A stretch of DNA of 64,000 bases from Ruegeria sp. THAF33 (GCF_009363615.1 NZ_CP045384.1:102501-166500); one strand, 5' to 3'. Shown: positions 43,003-54,037, counted from the stretch's first letter. The notes: a model not told the origin generated them from the letters alone. A program made the numbers and translations.

Positions 43003-44037
43003 ATGGCCGAGACAAAGAAGCTGCTGCGGGCGCTGGCGGGCGAAGTACAGGATGTGCCGCCGATCTGGATGATGCGTCAGGCGGGTCGGTATTTGCCGGA
43101 ATACCGGGCCACACGTGCTCAGGCCGGGGATTTCCTGTCACTGTGCTACAATCCTGAACTGGCAGCAGAAGTTACCTTGCAGCCAATTCGGCGATATGGG
43201 TTCGATGCGGCGATACTGTTTGCCGACATCCTTCTGGTGCCACAGGCGCTGGGGGCTGATCTTTGGTTCGTGACAGGTGAAGGCCCGCGTTTGTCCACCA
43301 TCACGCAGCAGGCCGAGTTTGATGCGTTGAAGCCTGTTGACGCGATTCACGAGACATTGTCACCGGTTTACGAGACGGTGCGCATTCTTTCGCGGGAATT
43401 GCCGTCGGAAACCACCTTGATCGGATTCGCAGGTGCGCCGTGGACTGTGGCCACGTACATGATTGCAGGGCGCGGCACGCCGGATCAGGGTCCCGCGCAT
43501 GCGTTGCGCGAAGGTGATACCGCTTTGTTCGAGGCGCTGTTGGACCGCATCACCGCAGCAACGATTGAATATCTGTCCGCTCAGATCGACGCCGGTGCCG
43601 AGGTGGTCAAGATATTTGACAGTTGGGCGGGGTCTTTGAAGGGCGAAGCCTTCCGAAAATACGCGGTCGAGCCGTGCCGGGTGATCACGCAGGCCATCAA
43701 GGAACGTCATCCCGGCATCCCCGTGATTGGATTTCCGCGGGAGGCAGGCGACGGGTATATCGGGTTTGCAAGGTCGACCGGCGTGGATTGCGTGGCGCTG
43801 GACAATTCCGTGTCGCCCGAATGGGCGGCTGAGAACGTGCAGATTGATGGCTGTGTACAAGGCAATCTGGCGTCGTCGCACATGGTTACAGGCGGGCAGG
43901 CGCTGGTGGATGAGACCCGGCGCATCGTTGAAGCGTTTTCCAAGGGGCCGCATATTTTCAACCTCGGCCATGGGATCACTCCGGATGCCGACCCGGACAA
44001 CGTTCAGCTGATGATCGACACGGTGCGCGGCGGATAG
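43003..44037 (+). CDS. hemE: Uroporphyrinogen decarboxylase
   Basis: 344 aa from ATG 43003 (GGGGA upstream; an ATG at 42988 is less likely). Signature 1 [16 protein letters not shown] (20-35) and signature 2 [16 protein letters not shown] (about 141-156) are intact. Converts uroporphyrinogen III to coproporphyrinogen III. Shares its upstream region with hemC. Confidence 0.97.
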   Translation: MAETKKLLRALAGEVQDVPPIWMMRQAGRYLPEYRATRAQAGDFLSLCYNPELAAEVTLQPIRRYGFDAAILFADILLVPQALGADLWFVTGEGPRLSTITQQAEFDALKPVDAIHETLSPVYETVRILSRELPSETTLIGFAGAPWTVATYMIAGRGTPDQGPAHALREGDTALFEALLDRITAATIEYLSAQIDAGAEVVKIFDSWAGSLKGEAFRKYAVEPCRVITQAIKERHPGIPVIGFPREAGDGYIGFARSTGVDCVALDNSVSPEWAAENVQIDGCVQGNLASSHMVTGGQALVDETRRIVEAFSKGPHIFNLGHGITPDADPDNVQLMIDTVRGG

Positions 44038-44046
44038 AGCGCGTGG

Positions 44047-44079
44047 GAGGGGGCCAGCCCCCTCTTGGCCGCTGGCCAA
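44047..44079 (+). terminator. Tandem hairpins of a roseobacter intergenic element after hemE
   Basis: GAGGGGGC-CA-GCCCCCTC (44047-44064) is followed at once by TTGGCC-GCT-GGCCAA (44065-44079), then CACCCCCGGGATATTTCTGG. I recall close relatives of this string between many Rhodobacteraceae genes, where they act as terminators or REP-like units. Confidence 0.6.
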
Positions 44080-44117
44080 TTCACCCCCGGGATATTTCTG
44101 GCCAGATGAAGAGTGTG

Positions 44118-45212
44118 TCAGGTGCTTTCCGGGGCTTGGAGTTCGTTCAGGATCTCGGCGGTGTGTTGACCGCGCGCCGGGCTGGGCTTTGGTTGCCACT
44201 GGTGTGTGGAAAAGCGTGGGGCGGCGGCGGCTTGTAGGGTGCCGTCGGTCTGGCGCCAGGATCGACGGGCTGCATTCATCGGGTGGGCTGTGGCCTCGTC
44301 GGGGCTGAGTACCGGTGCGACGCAGGCGTCTGACCCGTCGAACAGTTTGGCCCAATGGTCGCGCGGCCTGGACGAGAAGATTTCGGCCAGGCGCTGGGTC
44401 AGGTCGGGCCAGAGCTTGCGGGTGTACTGCTGTTGGAATGCCCGGTCCCGGGACAGCCCCAGGATTTCAAGAAATCGGGCGTAGAATTTTGGTTCAAGGC
44501 ATTGGACCGAAACAAATCCGCCGTCCGCGCAGGTGTAGGTTCGGCTCCAATGCGGACCGTCCAACAGGCTTTGGCCGCGGGTTTCAGACAGGTTTCCGGT
44601 TTGGCGCATGGTCATCAGAAGGTTCATCATATGGGCCGAGCCGTCGTAGATAGCGGCGTCGACCACGGTGCCTTTCCCGGTTCTTTGTGCGTTGATCAAA
44701 CCTGCCAGGATGCCCGTGACAAGGTACATGGCGCCTCCGCCGATATCGCCGACCAGGGTTGCAGGGGTTTGAGGCGGCTGATCCGGGAGAGAGGCGTACC
44801 AGAGCGCACCGGACAAGGCGATGTAGTTCAGGTCATGCCCAGCCGTGTCGGCCAGCGGACCATCCTGCCCCCAGCCTGTCATGCGGCCATATATCAGTTT
44901 TGGGTTGCGGGTCAGGCAAAGATCCGGGCCAAGTCCCAGCTTCTCCATCACGCCGGGGCGAAAGCCTTCGATCAGTGCGTCTGCCGTGTCAATCAGGCGA
45001 CGGGCGGTCGCCAGATCTTCGGGATCCTTCAGATCAAGCGCGATCGATCGTTTGCCGCGGTCCAGAAGCGAGCGGTCCGGCATGCCCGGTGTTACTGCCT
45101 GGCCTTTGCGGTGGATCGTGATGACGTCGGCGCCCAGATCAGCTAGCTGCATGGCGGCAAACGGGCCGGGGCCCAGCCCTTCGATTTCGACTATGCGTAT
45201 TCCATTCAGCAT
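44118..45212 (-). CDS. CaiB/BaiF family CoA transferase (alpha-methylacyl-CoA racemase-like)
   Basis: 364 aa from ATG 45212 (MLNGIRIVEIEGLGPGPFAA). Family features: ADLGADVITI, RGKRSIALDLKDPED, DALIEGFRPGVMEKLGLGPD and GRMTGWGQDGPLADTAGHDL, typical of the racemase branch in which Asp and His act on the acyl-CoA alpha carbon. Monocistronic, ends facing hemE. Substrate branched acyl-CoA is inferred from family. Confidence 0.9.
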   Translation of the reverse strand: MLNGIRIVEIEGLGPGPFAAMQLADLGADVITIHRKGQAVTPGMPDRSLLDRGKRSIALDLKDPEDLATARRLIDTADALIEGFRPGVMEKLGLGPDLCLTRNPKLIYGRMTGWGQDGPLADTAGHDLNYIALSGALWYASLPDQPPQTPATLVGDIGGGAMYLVTGILAGLINAQRTGKGTVVDAAIYDGSAHMMNLLMTMRQTGNLSETRGQSLLDGPHWSRTYTCADGGFVSVQCLEPKFYARFLEILGLSRDRAFQQQYTRKLWPDLTQRLAEIFSSRPRDHWAKLFDGSDACVAPVLSPDEATAHPMNAARRSWRQTDGTLQAAAAPRFSTHQWQPKPSPARGQHTAEILNELQAPEST

Positions 45213-45377
45213 CGGCGCCCTCCGTTGTGGAAGAGTTTGCGGGTGGGTTGACGGATTGCAAGTTGGAATTGAGCATGGTTCTGACAACCATTACAGAATG
45301 CGCAGCACGTTGTGCGAAATTGACCTGTTACAGGCTGGTTCCGCGCGATAGGGTCTCGGTCGGAACGGGGAACGGAT

Positions 45378-46307
45378 ATGACGACCATTTTGTCCATCAA
45401 AAACCTTCGCAAGTCTTACGCGGATGGGTTCGAGGCGCTGAAAGGTGTGTCTCTGGATATTGAAGAGGGTGAGATACTTGCGCTTCTGGGACCAAATGGC
45501 GCCGGAAAGACAACCCTGATTTCGACGATTTGTGGAATTACGACTCCGACCTCGGGGGTGGTCACGGTTGGCGGGCATGACACACAGTCCGATTATCGCG
45601 CAGCGCGCAGGATGATAGGGCTTGTGCCGCAAGAGATCGCGTTGGAACCGTTTGAAAAGGTCTGGAACACGGTCCGGTTGTCGCGTGGGCTGTTCGGGCT
45701 TGGCAAAGACAGCGCGCGGATCGAAGAGATTTTGCGCAAGCTGTCCCTGTGGGACAAGCGCAACAACGCGATCAAGGAATTGTCCGGCGGCATGAAGCGG
45801 AGGGTGCTCATCGCCAAGGCCCTAGCCCATGAACCTCGGGTGCTTTTTCTGGACGAGCCGACTGCCGGAGTGGATGTCGAGTTGCGCAAGGACATGTGGG
45901 AGCTTGTGGCGGAACTGAAACGGGACGGTGTCACCATCATTCTGACCACACATTATATTGAAGAAGCAGAAGCGATTGCGGATCGTGTCGGCGTCATCGA
46001 CAAGGGAGAGCTTTTGCTGGTGCAGGACAAAGACACACTCATGTCGCAGATGGGAAAAAAGCAGATCGAAGTCATGCTGACCGAACCCATCGACCGAATT
46101 CCCGATAGTCTGGTCAGCCACAATCTGGCTCTCAACGGCGCGGGTGATTGTCTGATCTATACCTACGATACCCATGCGGATCGTACCGGCATAACGACCT
46201 TGCTGAATGACGTGTCCGAGGCCGGGTTGGTGTTGCGCGACGTGCAGACCAGGCAATCAAGCCTGGAAGAGATCTTTGTCAATCTGGTATCTGGAGAGGC
46301 CGCATGA
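45378..46307 (+). CDS. ABC transporter ATP-binding protein (ABC-2 exporter type)
   Basis: 309 aa. Walker [15 protein letters not shown] (about 36-49), signature [11 protein letters not shown] (about 135-145), Walker [13 protein letters not shown] and switch His in [13 protein letters not shown]. Tail beyond 230 is typical of drug- or polysaccharide-type ABC-2 exporters. Overlaps the permease gene by four bases. Confidence 0.95.
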   Translation: MTTILSIKNLRKSYADGFEALKGVSLDIEEGEILALLGPNGAGKTTLISTICGITTPTSGVVTVGGHDTQSDYRAARRMIGLVPQEIALEPFEKVWNTVRLSRGLFGLGKDSARIEEILRKLSLWDKRNNAIKELSGGMKRRVLIAKALAHEPRVLFLDEPTAGVDVELRKDMWELVAELKRDGVTIILTTHYIEEAEAIADRVGVIDKGELLLVQDKDTLMSQMGKKQIEVMLTEPIDRIPDSLVSHNLALNGAGDCLIYTYDTHADRTGITTLLNDVSEAGLVLRDVQTRQSSLEEIFVNLVSGEAA

Positions 46308-47065
46308 ACTGGACCGCGATCGCTGCCATCTACCGGTTCGAAATGGCCCGTTTCTTTCGCACTCTGGCACAGAGCTTTCTGTCGCCGGTTCTGTCGACGT
46401 CGCTTTATTTTGTGGTGTTTGGCACCGCCATCGGCAGCCGTATCCAAGAGGTCGAGGGCGTTTCATACGGTGCGTTCATCGTGCCGGGGCTGATCATGTT
46501 GTCGGTGGTGATGCTGTCGATTTCGAACGCGTCGTTCGGAATTTACTTCCCCAAGTTTCTGGGCACCATCTACGAGCTGTTGTCCGCTCCGGTCAATTTC
46601 ATCGAGATCGTGATCGGATATGTCGGTGCCGCCGCAACCAAGGCGTTGTTCGTGGGGTTGGTGATATTGGTCACCGCGACGTTTTTCGTCGATATTCGGA
46701 TCGAGCATCCATTCGCCATGGCCGCGTTTCTGATCCTGTCCTGTCTCAGCTTTTCGTTGCTGGGATTCATCATCGGCATCTGGGCCAGCAACTTCGAGCA
46801 GATGTCGCTGGTGCCGCAGTTGGTGGTGACGCCACTGATCTTTCTGGGGGGTACGTTTTATTCGATCTCGATGCTGCCGCCATTGTGGCAGACCATCACG
46901 CTGTTCAATCCCGTGGTCTATCTGATTTCGGGTTTCCGCTGGTCCTTTTACGGGCTGGCAGATGTGCCGATCGTTTTCAGCCTTCTTGCCATTGTCGCGT
47001 TTACAGCTCTGTGCTTGGCGGTTATCGGCTGGATATTCAAAACCGGCTGGCGCATTCGCAGCTGA
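46304..47065 (+). CDS. ABC-2 type permease
   Basis: 253 aa with six hydrophobic helices (first near residues 23-45, last near 225-247). The conserved ABC-2 segment [20 protein letters not shown] and the late [19 protein letters not shown] are readable. Forms an exporter with the preceding ATPase; substrate unknown. Confidence 0.92.
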   Translation: MNWTAIAAIYRFEMARFFRTLAQSFLSPVLSTSLYFVVFGTAIGSRIQEVEGVSYGAFIVPGLIMLSVVMLSISNASFGIYFPKFLGTIYELLSAPVNFIEIVIGYVGAAATKALFVGLVILVTATFFVDIRIEHPFAMAAFLILSCLSFSLLGFIIGIWASNFEQMSLVPQLVVTPLIFLGGTFYSISMLPPLWQTITLFNPVVYLISGFRWSFYGLADVPIVFSLLAIVAFTALCLAVIGWIFKTGWRIRS

Positions 47066-47179
47066 CCCTCGCCAAGGCGTTGCATTTTTGCCCATCGGGT
47101 GTGTGAATTTGGTTCACGTCGCGTTTAACGCCGGCAGAGTCCCTTGTTTACGGGTTGGGGGCACTCTACATCGGCACCC

Positions 47180-47977
47180 ATGAAGCTCAGCCTGCCGTTC
47201 GTAAAAAAGCACCCTTGCGTGGCCGTTGTCCGTTTGTCCGGTTCCATTGGAATGGCCGGTCGCGGGTCCTTGAACGATACCACCCTGGCCCCGGTTCTCG
47301 ACAAGGCGTTTCGAAAGGGTAAACCTGCGGCTGTCGCGCTCGAGATCAACTCTCCGGGCGGGTCGCCCGTACAAAGCTCTTTGATTGGCGCCCGAATTCG
47401 GCGCTTGTCGGAAGAGCTGGACGTGCCCGTGATCGGGTTTGTCGAAGATGTTGCGGCATCCGGAGGGTATTGGCTGGCGGCCGCCGCGGATGAGATCTGG
47501 GCCGACGACAGTTCGGTTCTTGGCTCGATCGGAGTCATTTCGGCAGGTTTTGGCGCGCATGTCTTTCTGGCGCGGCAGGGGTTTGAGCGGCGCGTGCATA
47601 CGGCGGGCCAGTCGAAATCCATGCTGGACCCGTTTGCGCCGGAAAAGAAAGAGGATGTGGCCCGCCTGCAAGGTTTGCTGGGGGATATCCACGAAAACTT
47701 CATCGCGCATGTCAAAGCCCGCCGAGGTGACAAGCTGGATCACAGTGCCGATCTGTTCACGGGTGAAGTCTGGCTGGCGCGTCGCGCGCATGAACTGGGT
47801 TTGATCGATGGTATCGCCCATCTGAAACCCAAAATGCAGGAACGCTTTGGCGACAAGGTCAAGTTCCGCCGTTATGGCTTGCGCAAACCAATCTGGTCGC
47901 GGTTCGGGGCCAACCTGGCAAAGGATGCCATCGCCGGATTAGAGGAGCGTGCGGCCTACGCGCGTTTTGGTTTGTGA
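47180..47977 (+). CDS. sppA: S49 family signal-peptide-peptidase-like serine protease (SppA short form)
   Basis: 265 aa from ATG 47180. Core motifs: LEINSPGGSPVQSS, catalytic Ser in VAASGGYWLAAAAD, SVLGSIGVI and catalytic-Lys candidate in QSKSMLDPF. This short form lacks a clear N-terminal membrane anchor. It degrades leftover signal peptides at the membrane. Confidence 0.9.
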   Translation: MKLSLPFVKKHPCVAVVRLSGSIGMAGRGSLNDTTLAPVLDKAFRKGKPAAVALEINSPGGSPVQSSLIGARIRRLSEELDVPVIGFVEDVAASGGYWLAAAADEIWADDSSVLGSIGVISAGFGAHVFLARQGFERRVHTAGQSKSMLDPFAPEKKEDVARLQGLLGDIHENFIAHVKARRGDKLDHSADLFTGEVWLARRAHELGLIDGIAHLKPKMQERFGDKVKFRRYGLRKPIWSRFGANLAKDAIAGLEERAAYARFGL

Positions 47978-47978
47978 C

Positions 47979-48149
47979 GTGATCATCAAGGCTGTCACAC
48001 TTTTTCTGATTGGCATGGGTGTCCTGGCGATGTTCGGCAAACTGCGCTTTCCGGGGCAGAAGAAACTGAGTTCCGCCAAGTGTCCGCGCTGCGGACGGTT
48101 TCGCATAGGCAAAGGCCCCTGCGCCTGCGAAAAAGGAGGTCGGACTTGA
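47979..48149 (+). CDS. Small membrane protein with zinc-ribbon tail
   Basis: 56 aa, GTG start at 47979, one base after the peptidase stop. One membrane helix (about 2-20: IIKAVTLFLIGMGVLAMFG) and a C-terminal CPRCGRF…CAC cysteine cluster likely to bind zinc. Its stop overlaps the TTG start of the antiporter gene. Conserved-looking small protein of unknown role. Confidence 0.7.
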   Translation: MIIKAVTLFLIGMGVLAMFGKLRFPGQKKLSSAKCPRCGRFRIGKGPCACEKGGRT

Positions 48150-49108
48150 TCACCACTTGGCTGCTGTCTGGTCTTGGGCTGTTGATCCTGCTGCTTGCAG
48201 GCGATGCGCTTGTGCGCGGTGCTGTAAACCTGAGCCTGCGTCTGGGTGTTCCGGCGTTGATCGTCAGCCTTACGATTGTGGCCTTCGGCACGTCTGCGCC
48301 CGAGTTGCTGATCGCCATCAGCGCATTGAAAGAGAACGCGCCCGGTATTGCGCTGGGCAACGTTGTCGGATCGAACACGGCCAACATCCTGTTGGTTCTT
48401 GGATTGCCCGCATTGCTGGCAACGCTTCACACCAGTGAATGTGACAGCCGCCGGAACTATGTCTTCATGCTGATGGCGACGGTTCTGTTCATTGGTTTGG
48501 CATTCTTGGGAACGTTCACGTTCTTCAGCGGCCTGATCTTGCTGGCGGCGTTGGGTCTTGTTCTTCTGAACGCCTTCCGCGAGGCAAAGGCCCATCGCAA
48601 AGCCTGCGGTGAAGCCTGTGTGGACGAAGAGCTTGAGGGGCTGGAAGAAGCTGATCCTGACATGCCTTATTGGAAGGTGTCGGTGTATCTGATCCTCGGG
48701 CTGATTGGTCTGCCAATGGGTGCGCATCTTTTGGTAGATAACGCAACGATCATCGCGCGGACCTACGGGGTCAGTGAGACGGTCATTGGTTTGACGTTGA
48801 TCGCAGTTGGAACGTCTTTGCCCGAATTGGCGACAACAGTTATGGCCGCTTTGCGCAGACAGGCCGACGTTGCGCTGGGTAACGTGATCGGTTCGAACAT
48901 GTTCAACCTTTTGGCCATCATCGGGATCGCAACCTGGTTTGGTCGTATCCCGGTTGATCCCGAGTTCCTGCAATTCGATCTTTGGGTCATGCTGGGCGCA
49001 TCGCTGCTGCTGATACCGTTTGTATTCCTCAAACGCGACATCTCGCGCGTCTGGGGGTTGGTGTTGACTTTCCTTTATGTGCTTTATGTCATCGTACTGC
49101 TGGTGTGA
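48146..49108 (+). CDS. Calcium/sodium antiporter (CaCA family, YrbG-like)
   Basis: 320 aa from TTG 48146, chosen because a perfect AAGGAGGT (48133-48140) lies five bases before it and the protein then starts inside the first helix; longer frames would include the zinc-ribbon gene. Two inverted alpha repeats: GTSAPELLIAISAL with GNVVGSNTANI, and GTSLPELATTVMAA with GNVIGSNMFN, each supplying ion-binding Glu. Ten helices. Confidence 0.93.
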   Translation: MITTWLLSGLGLLILLLAGDALVRGAVNLSLRLGVPALIVSLTIVAFGTSAPELLIAISALKENAPGIALGNVVGSNTANILLVLGLPALLATLHTSECDSRRNYVFMLMATVLFIGLAFLGTFTFFSGLILLAALGLVLLNAFREAKAHRKACGEACVDEELEGLEEADPDMPYWKVSVYLILGLIGLPMGAHLLVDNATIIARTYGVSETVIGLTLIAVGTSLPELATTVMAALRRQADVALGNVIGSNMFNLLAIIGIATWFGRIPVDPEFLQFDLWVMLGASLLLIPFVFLKRDISRVWGLVLTFLYVLYVIVLLV

Positions 49109-49129
49109 TCTGACCAAACGAGGTGAAGC

Positions 49130-49909
49130 ATGACCCGAGCCCTAGTCACCGGCGCCGGTATTCGTCTGGGCCGGGCCATGGCACTGTATCTGGCAGATCG
49201 AGGTTTCGATGTGGCCGTGCATTACGCCTCATCCGAAGGTCCGGCGCAGGAGACGGCGGCAGAGGTACAGGCCCTGGGCCGAAAATCCGTGACCCTGAAG
49301 GCCGATCTGCTGGACGAAGCTCAGGTCCAGGCGCTGCTGCCCAAAGCGGCCGAGGCGCTGGGCGGGCCGATCACGTGTCTGGTGAACAACGCTTCGATCT
49401 TCGAATACGACAACATCCACACGGCAACCCGGCAAAGCTGGGATCGACATCTCGACAGCAACCTGCGCGCGCCCTTTGTGCTGACGCAGGCCATGGCAGG
49501 TCAGGGGCTGAGTGCTGGAACAGATGAAAATGGCGAACCGCTTGCAACCGGCCTTATCGTCAACATGGTGGACATGCGCGTGCGCAAACTGACGCCCGAG
49601 TTCATGTCATACACCATCGCAAAAATGGGTTTGTGGGCACTGACCCGAACGGCGGCGCAGGCGTTGTCTCCGACGATCCGTGTCAATGCGATCGGGCCCG
49701 GCCCAACGATGCAAGGCCACCGCCAAAGCGAAGAGCATTTCCAGACACAGCGTTCAAATACCGTTTTGGAGCGGGGATCCAACCCGTCTGACATAACCGC
49801 TGCGCTTGGGTACTTTCTGGATGCACACGCGGTCACCGGACAGCTTTTATGTGTGGACGGCGGTCAGCATCTGGGTTGGAAAACTCCGGATGTTCTGGGT
49901 GTAGAATAA
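49130..49909 (+). CDS. Short-chain dehydrogenase/reductase (FolM/pteridine-reductase-like)
   Basis: 259 aa. NAD(P) motif TGAGIRLGRAMALYL (about 7-21), NNAS at about 87-90, catalytic Tyr-x3-Lys in MSYTIAKMGLW (about 161-171) and C-terminal GQLLCVDGGQHL. The Arg after the Gly motif favours NADPH. Likely dihydromonapterin or pteridine reduction, by family resemblance. Confidence 0.87.
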   Translation: MTRALVTGAGIRLGRAMALYLADRGFDVAVHYASSEGPAQETAAEVQALGRKSVTLKADLLDEAQVQALLPKAAEALGGPITCLVNNASIFEYDNIHTATRQSWDRHLDSNLRAPFVLTQAMAGQGLSAGTDENGEPLATGLIVNMVDMRVRKLTPEFMSYTIAKMGLWALTRTAAQALSPTIRVNAIGPGPTMQGHRQSEEHFQTQRSNTVLERGSNPSDITAALGYFLDAHAVTGQLLCVDGGQHLGWKTPDVLGVE

Positions 49910-50199
49910 GTAATTCTGCTGCAAGTTTTGCACCGCTCGCAATTGTGTTACACGCGCGTTACAAAAATGTCTTTTTTTTCATACACTTGCTAAGTATACA
50001 AAAAAATAACATTTAAAAACAAGTACTTGATAAGTTGCCTATTTTTTGTGCAAGTAAAGGAAAAGGCAAGGAAACAAGGGGATTTCCGATCTTCCGGAAT
50101 TTTATCTTCACACTTATCCACAGAAACCGTGGATTTGTTTTCTCTTGATCTGAAAGGCGTGAGATTGCAGCCATTGCCAGAGAATCATATCTCAGGATC
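49910..50199. promoter_or_regulatory. AT-rich uvrC upstream region with one DnaA box
   Basis: 290 bases, no gene. Strikingly AT-rich from about 49960 to 50110 in an otherwise GC-rich region (T8 run at 49973 onward, A6 run at about 50000). TTATCCACA at 50114-50122 is a perfect DnaA box. It likely holds the uvrC promoter; only one box was found, so an origin is not claimed. Confidence 0.5.
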
Positions 50200-52062
50200 A
50201 TGACCACCGACAGCGAATCATCCCCCACCGGCTATGCCTGCATTCAGCGCTATGTAAAAACGCTGGACAGTTCTCCGGGCGTTTACCGCATGCTCGATGC
50301 AGACAGCCGGGTTCTGTATGTCGGCAAAGCCCGAAATCTCAGGGCACGGGTGTCGAATTACACACGGCCGGGTCATTCGGGGCGGATCGAAAAGATGATC
50401 GCCGCGACGGCCTCGATGATGTTCCTGACCACGCGAACCGAGACCGAGGCCCTGCTGCTGGAGCAGAACCTGATCAAGCAGCTCAAGCCGAAATACAATG
50501 TATTGTTGCGGGATGACAAAAGCTTTCCGAACATACTGGTCGCCAAGGATCATGACTTTCCGCAGATCAAGAAACACCGAGGGGCGAAGAAGGAAAAAGG
50601 TGCCTATTTCGGCCCCTTCGCCAGTGCCGGTGCGGTGAACCGGACGCTGAACCAGTTGCAAAAAGCGTTCCTGCTGCGCAACTGCTCGGATTCGATGTTC
50701 GACAGCCGAACGCGGCCATGCCTTCTATATCAGATCAAGCGGTGTTCCGGGCCGTGTGTCGGCCTGATCTCAGAGCAGGATTACCGTGAAAGCGTGAAGG
50801 ACGCCGAACGCTTCCTGTCGGGCCGCTCGACAAAGGTGCAAGAGGAATTGGCCGAGCAGATGATGGCCGCATCTGAGGCGATGGAGTTCGAACGCGCCGC
50901 CGGTCTGCGTGACCGCATCCGGGCTCTGACGCAGGTGCAGACCTCTCAGGGTATCAACCCGCGCGGTGTGGCCGAGGCGGACGTGATCGGCCTGTATATG
51001 GACAGCGGTCAGGCCTGCGTGCAGGTGTTTTTTATCCGTGCGAACCAGAACTGGGGCAACAAGGATTTCTATCCCCGCGTCGGCCCGGATGTTTCACCTG
51101 CCGAGGTGATGGAGGCCTTTCTGGGCCAGTTCTACGACAACAAGGAACCGCCGCGGCAGCTGATCCTGTCGGATGGGATCGAAAACGTGGATCTGATGCA
51201 GGACGCGCTGACTGAAAAAGCCGGGCGCAAGGTTGAAATCCTTGTGCCGCAGCGTGGCGAAAAACAGGAACTTGTTGCCGGTGCCTTGCGCAACGCGCGC
51301 GAGGCTCTGGCCCGCCGCATGTCGGAAAGTGCCACGCAGGCCAAGTTGCTGCGCGGGCTGGCCGAGGCGTTCGATCTGGATGGCCCACCGGGACGGATCG
51401 AAGTCTATGACAACTCTCATATTCAGGGCACCAATGCTGTCGGCGGCATGATCGTGGCCGGCCCCGAGGGGTTCATGAAGAACGCTTACCGCAAGTTCAA
51501 CATTCGCGGTGATGACCTGACACCGGGTGACGATTTCGGCATGATGAAAGAGGTGCTGAACCGCCGCTTCACCAGACTTCAAAAGGAAGACCCGGACCGC
51601 GACAAAGGGTTGTGGCCCGATCTGTTGCTGATTGATGGCGGCGCCGGGCAGGTTAGCGCGGTGCATCAGATCATGGTCGAACATGGGGTCGAAGACATTC
51701 CCATGGTCGGCGTCGCCAAGGGGGTCGACCGCGACCACGGCAAGGAAGAGTTTCACCGGATCGGCCAGCGCCCCTTTGCGCTGAAACGCAACGACCCTGT
51801 GTTGTATTTCATTCAACGCCTCAGGGACGAAGCGCACCGGTTCGCCATCGGCACCCATCGTGCGAAACGCGCCAAGGCCGTGGGTGCAACGCCGTTGGAT
51901 GAAGTCCCAGGGGTAGGGGCTGCGCGCAAGCGTGCTCTGTTGACCCATTTCGGCAGCGCCAAAGCCGTCAGCCGGGCCAATCTGACCGATCTGAAAGCGG
52001 TCGAAGGGATTTCGGCCGGGTTGGCGCAGAAGGTTTACGATTTCTTCCACGACAAGGGCTAG
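50200..52062 (+). CDS. uvrC: UvrABC system protein C (excinuclease)
   Basis: 620 aa. GIY-YIG nuclease at about 22-100 (SSPGVYRML … [15 protein letters not shown]), UVR coiled domain near 205-240 ([19 protein letters not shown]), the RNase H-like C-terminal nuclease with [16 protein letters not shown] (about 401-416) and a terminal helix-hairpin-helix. Makes the dual incision in nucleotide excision repair. Stop overlaps the convergent transporter stop by four bases. Confidence 0.98.
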   Translation: MTTDSESSPTGYACIQRYVKTLDSSPGVYRMLDADSRVLYVGKARNLRARVSNYTRPGHSGRIEKMIAATASMMFLTTRTETEALLLEQNLIKQLKPKYNVLLRDDKSFPNILVAKDHDFPQIKKHRGAKKEKGAYFGPFASAGAVNRTLNQLQKAFLLRNCSDSMFDSRTRPCLLYQIKRCSGPCVGLISEQDYRESVKDAERFLSGRSTKVQEELAEQMMAASEAMEFERAAGLRDRIRALTQVQTSQGINPRGVAEADVIGLYMDSGQACVQVFFIRANQNWGNKDFYPRVGPDVSPAEVMEAFLGQFYDNKEPPRQLILSDGIENVDLMQDALTEKAGRKVEILVPQRGEKQELVAGALRNAREALARRMSESATQAKLLRGLAEAFDLDGPPGRIEVYDNSHIQGTNAVGGMIVAGPEGFMKNAYRKFNIRGDDLTPGDDFGMMKEVLNRRFTRLQKEDPDRDKGLWPDLLLIDGGAGQVSAVHQIMVEHGVEDIPMVGVAKGVDRDHGKEEFHRIGQRPFALKRNDPVLYFIQRLRDEAHRFAIGTHRAKRAKAVGATPLDEVPGVGAARKRALLTHFGSAKAVSRANLTDLKAVEGISAGLAQKVYDFFHDKG

Positions 52063-52943
52063 GCCTGCCGGCCCCGCCACAGGATATATAGGCCCGACGC
52101 GACGATCAGCGCGCTGCCGATCCACATGTTGGGATCCAGCCTCTCACCAAACATGGCTACGCCAAGCCCAATGCCGAACAACAGCCGGGTGTATCTGAAC
52201 GGGGTCACGGCGGACACTTCGCCGGTGCGCATCGCCTTCATCAGCGACGCATACGCTATTACGCCCATCAGCACCGCACCGATCAGATGCAGGCTCGTGT
52301 GAAGGCCAACCGGTGCAATCGGCGCGCCCTCCCAAAACCGATAGGCCACGCCAGCCACGATGATGCTGAGGAAGCCGTAGAACCCCAGGACTTCGGTTCC
52401 AAGCGTGGCAGGTGCTGCGCGGCTGGCCAGATCACGTCCGGCAAATCCCAGCATTCCCAGCACCGCCAGTATCGACAGCAACGAAAAGCTGTCTCCGGTG
52501 GGTTGCAGGATGACGACAACGCCGATCATGCCGACAAAGATAGCGCTCCAACGCCGCCAACCGACTGTCTCGCCAAAGAACAACGCGGCGCCTGCAACAA
52601 CGACCAAAGGCGTGGCTTGCAGGATCACCGTGGCCGAGGACAACGGCGTCAGTGCGATGGCCAGAACATAGAACAACCGACCAAAGACCTCGAACAGCAC
52701 CCGAATTTTCATCGGGCGGGACAGAACGTCAGGTTGCAACAGCCGCTGCCCACGGGCCCGGGCCACCGCAGCGAAAATCACCGACCCGCCCGCGCCGAAA
52801 AGGACCAGGACCTGCCAGATCGGCAGCGCGGCTGAGGCTGCCTTCAGCAACGCATCCTCCAGCGCAAAACCGGCCATCGCGGCGACCATCCAGAGGCTGC
52901 CGATCATGTTTGACCGTGTGTCGGTTTGAATATGCGCTGTCAT
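52059..52943 (-). CDS. EamA/DMT family transporter
   Basis: 294 aa from ATG 52943. Ten helices in two EamA repeats (for example [17 protein letters not shown] in the first; [19 protein letters not shown] in the second). Drug/metabolite superfamily exporters carry amino acids or other metabolites; substrate unknown. Start could also be the Met at residue 13. Confidence 0.9.
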   Translation of the reverse strand: MTAHIQTDTRSNMIGSLWMVAAMAGFALEDALLKAASAALPIWQVLVLFGAGGSVIFAAVARARGQRLLQPDVLSRPMKIRVLFEVFGRLFYVLAIALTPLSSATVILQATPLVVVAGAALFFGETVGWRRWSAIFVGMIGVVVILQPTGDSFSLLSILAVLGMLGFAGRDLASRAAPATLGTEVLGFYGFLSIIVAGVAYRFWEGAPIAPVGLHTSLHLIGAVLMGVIAYASLMKAMRTGEVSAVTPFRYTRLLFGIGLGVAMFGERLDPNMWIGSALIVASGLYILWRGRQA

Positions 52944-53116
52944 CTGGTACTTTCCGGCTGGGCTTGCGCGGCAATCTGACCGCAAAGCCGGGAAAGGCCA
53001 AGAGGTACTGTTCTGAGACGTCGGGCCTGCGGCGCTTTGACCAAGCGTTTGTGAGTGATGCAGTTTTTTGTCTGATTGGCTTTTCTGTCCCGGACCGGCG
53101 ATATAGGGTCCAAGCC

Positions 53117-53785
53117 ATGAAGTGGAATTTACCTAATCTCCTGACCGTCCTGCGCCTGCTGGCCGCGCCCGGGCTGGCAGTCATGTTTCTGTATTTCACC
53201 CGGCCCTATGCGGACTGGTTTGCACTGATCCTGTTCCTGTCGGCGGCGATTACCGATTGGTTCGATGGGTATCTGGCCCGCGCATGGAAGCAGGAGACCA
53301 AGATCGGAGCGATGCTGGATCCGATCGCCGACAAGGCCATGGTGGTAATCGCGCTTATGATCCTTGTGGGCTATTCGACCGAGCACTGGACGCCGTGGCT
53401 TGTCCTTCCTGCAACCGTGATCCTGTTTCGCGAAGTTTTTGTCTCGGGCCTGCGGGAATATCTGGGCGATGTGGCCGGGACGCTCAAAGTCACCAAACTG
53501 GCCAAATGGAAGACCACGGCCCAGATGGTCGCCATCGCGGTTCTGTTTTCGCAGGGTATCTTCGAGCACTATGCCGTGATGGCGAGTTTTGGCATGGATG
53601 CCGAGCTGGTCGAGCAGATCATTGCGGGTCAGGTCGACGACGTGAACCACCTGCGCCTGAATGTCGATGGCATGTATTGGGCGGGTCAGGTCGGGCTGTG
53701 GCTGCTGTGGATTGCGGCAACGCTTACATTGATCACCGGCTATGACTACCTACGTAAGGCCATGCCTCATCTGAAGGAGAGCTAA
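53117..53785 (+). CDS. pgsA: CDP-diacylglycerol-glycerol-3-phosphate 3-phosphatidyltransferase
   Basis: 222 aa from ATG 53117 (MKWNLPNLLTVLRLLAAPG). The CDP-alcohol phosphotransferase motif D-G-x2-A-R-x8-G-x3-D-x3-D is present in DGYLARAWKQETKIGAMLD with the final Asp after PIA. Makes phosphatidylglycerolphosphate. Followed by moaD after three bases, an unusual but tight operon. Confidence 0.95.
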   Translation: MKWNLPNLLTVLRLLAAPGLAVMFLYFTRPYADWFALILFLSAAITDWFDGYLARAWKQETKIGAMLDPIADKAMVVIALMILVGYSTEHWTPWLVLPATVILFREVFVSGLREYLGDVAGTLKVTKLAKWKTTAQMVAIAVLFSQGIFEHYAVMASFGMDAELVEQIIAGQVDDVNHLRLNVDGMYWAGQVGLWLLWIAATLTLITGYDYLRKAMPHLKES

Positions 53786-53788
53786 CCG

Positions 53789-54034
53789 ATGGATGTTCTG
53801 TATTTCGCCTGGGTGCGCGAACGCATCGGCTTGCCAAAGGAAAAGGTCGAAACGCAAGCGGTCACGGTCAGCGAATTGGTGACTGAACTGAGCGCTCGGG
53901 AAGAGCGCTATGCCGCGGCATTTGCCGATCTGTCCGCGCTGCGCGTTGCGTTGGATCAGGAGCTGTCGGATTTCGATGCTCCGCTGGCAGGTGTTCGGGA
54001 AGTTGCGTTTTTCCCGCCGATGACGGGCGGTTGA
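53789..54034 (+). CDS. moaD: Molybdopterin synthase small subunit
   Basis: 81 aa, ubiquitin-like, ending in the required Gly-Gly (FFPPMTGG) that carries the thiocarboxylate. Three bases separate it from moaE. Confidence 0.94.
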   Translation: MDVLYFAWVRERIGLPKEKVETQAVTVSELVTELSAREERYAAAFADLSALRVALDQELSDFDAPLAGVREVAFFPPMTGG

Positions 54035-54037
54035 CCG

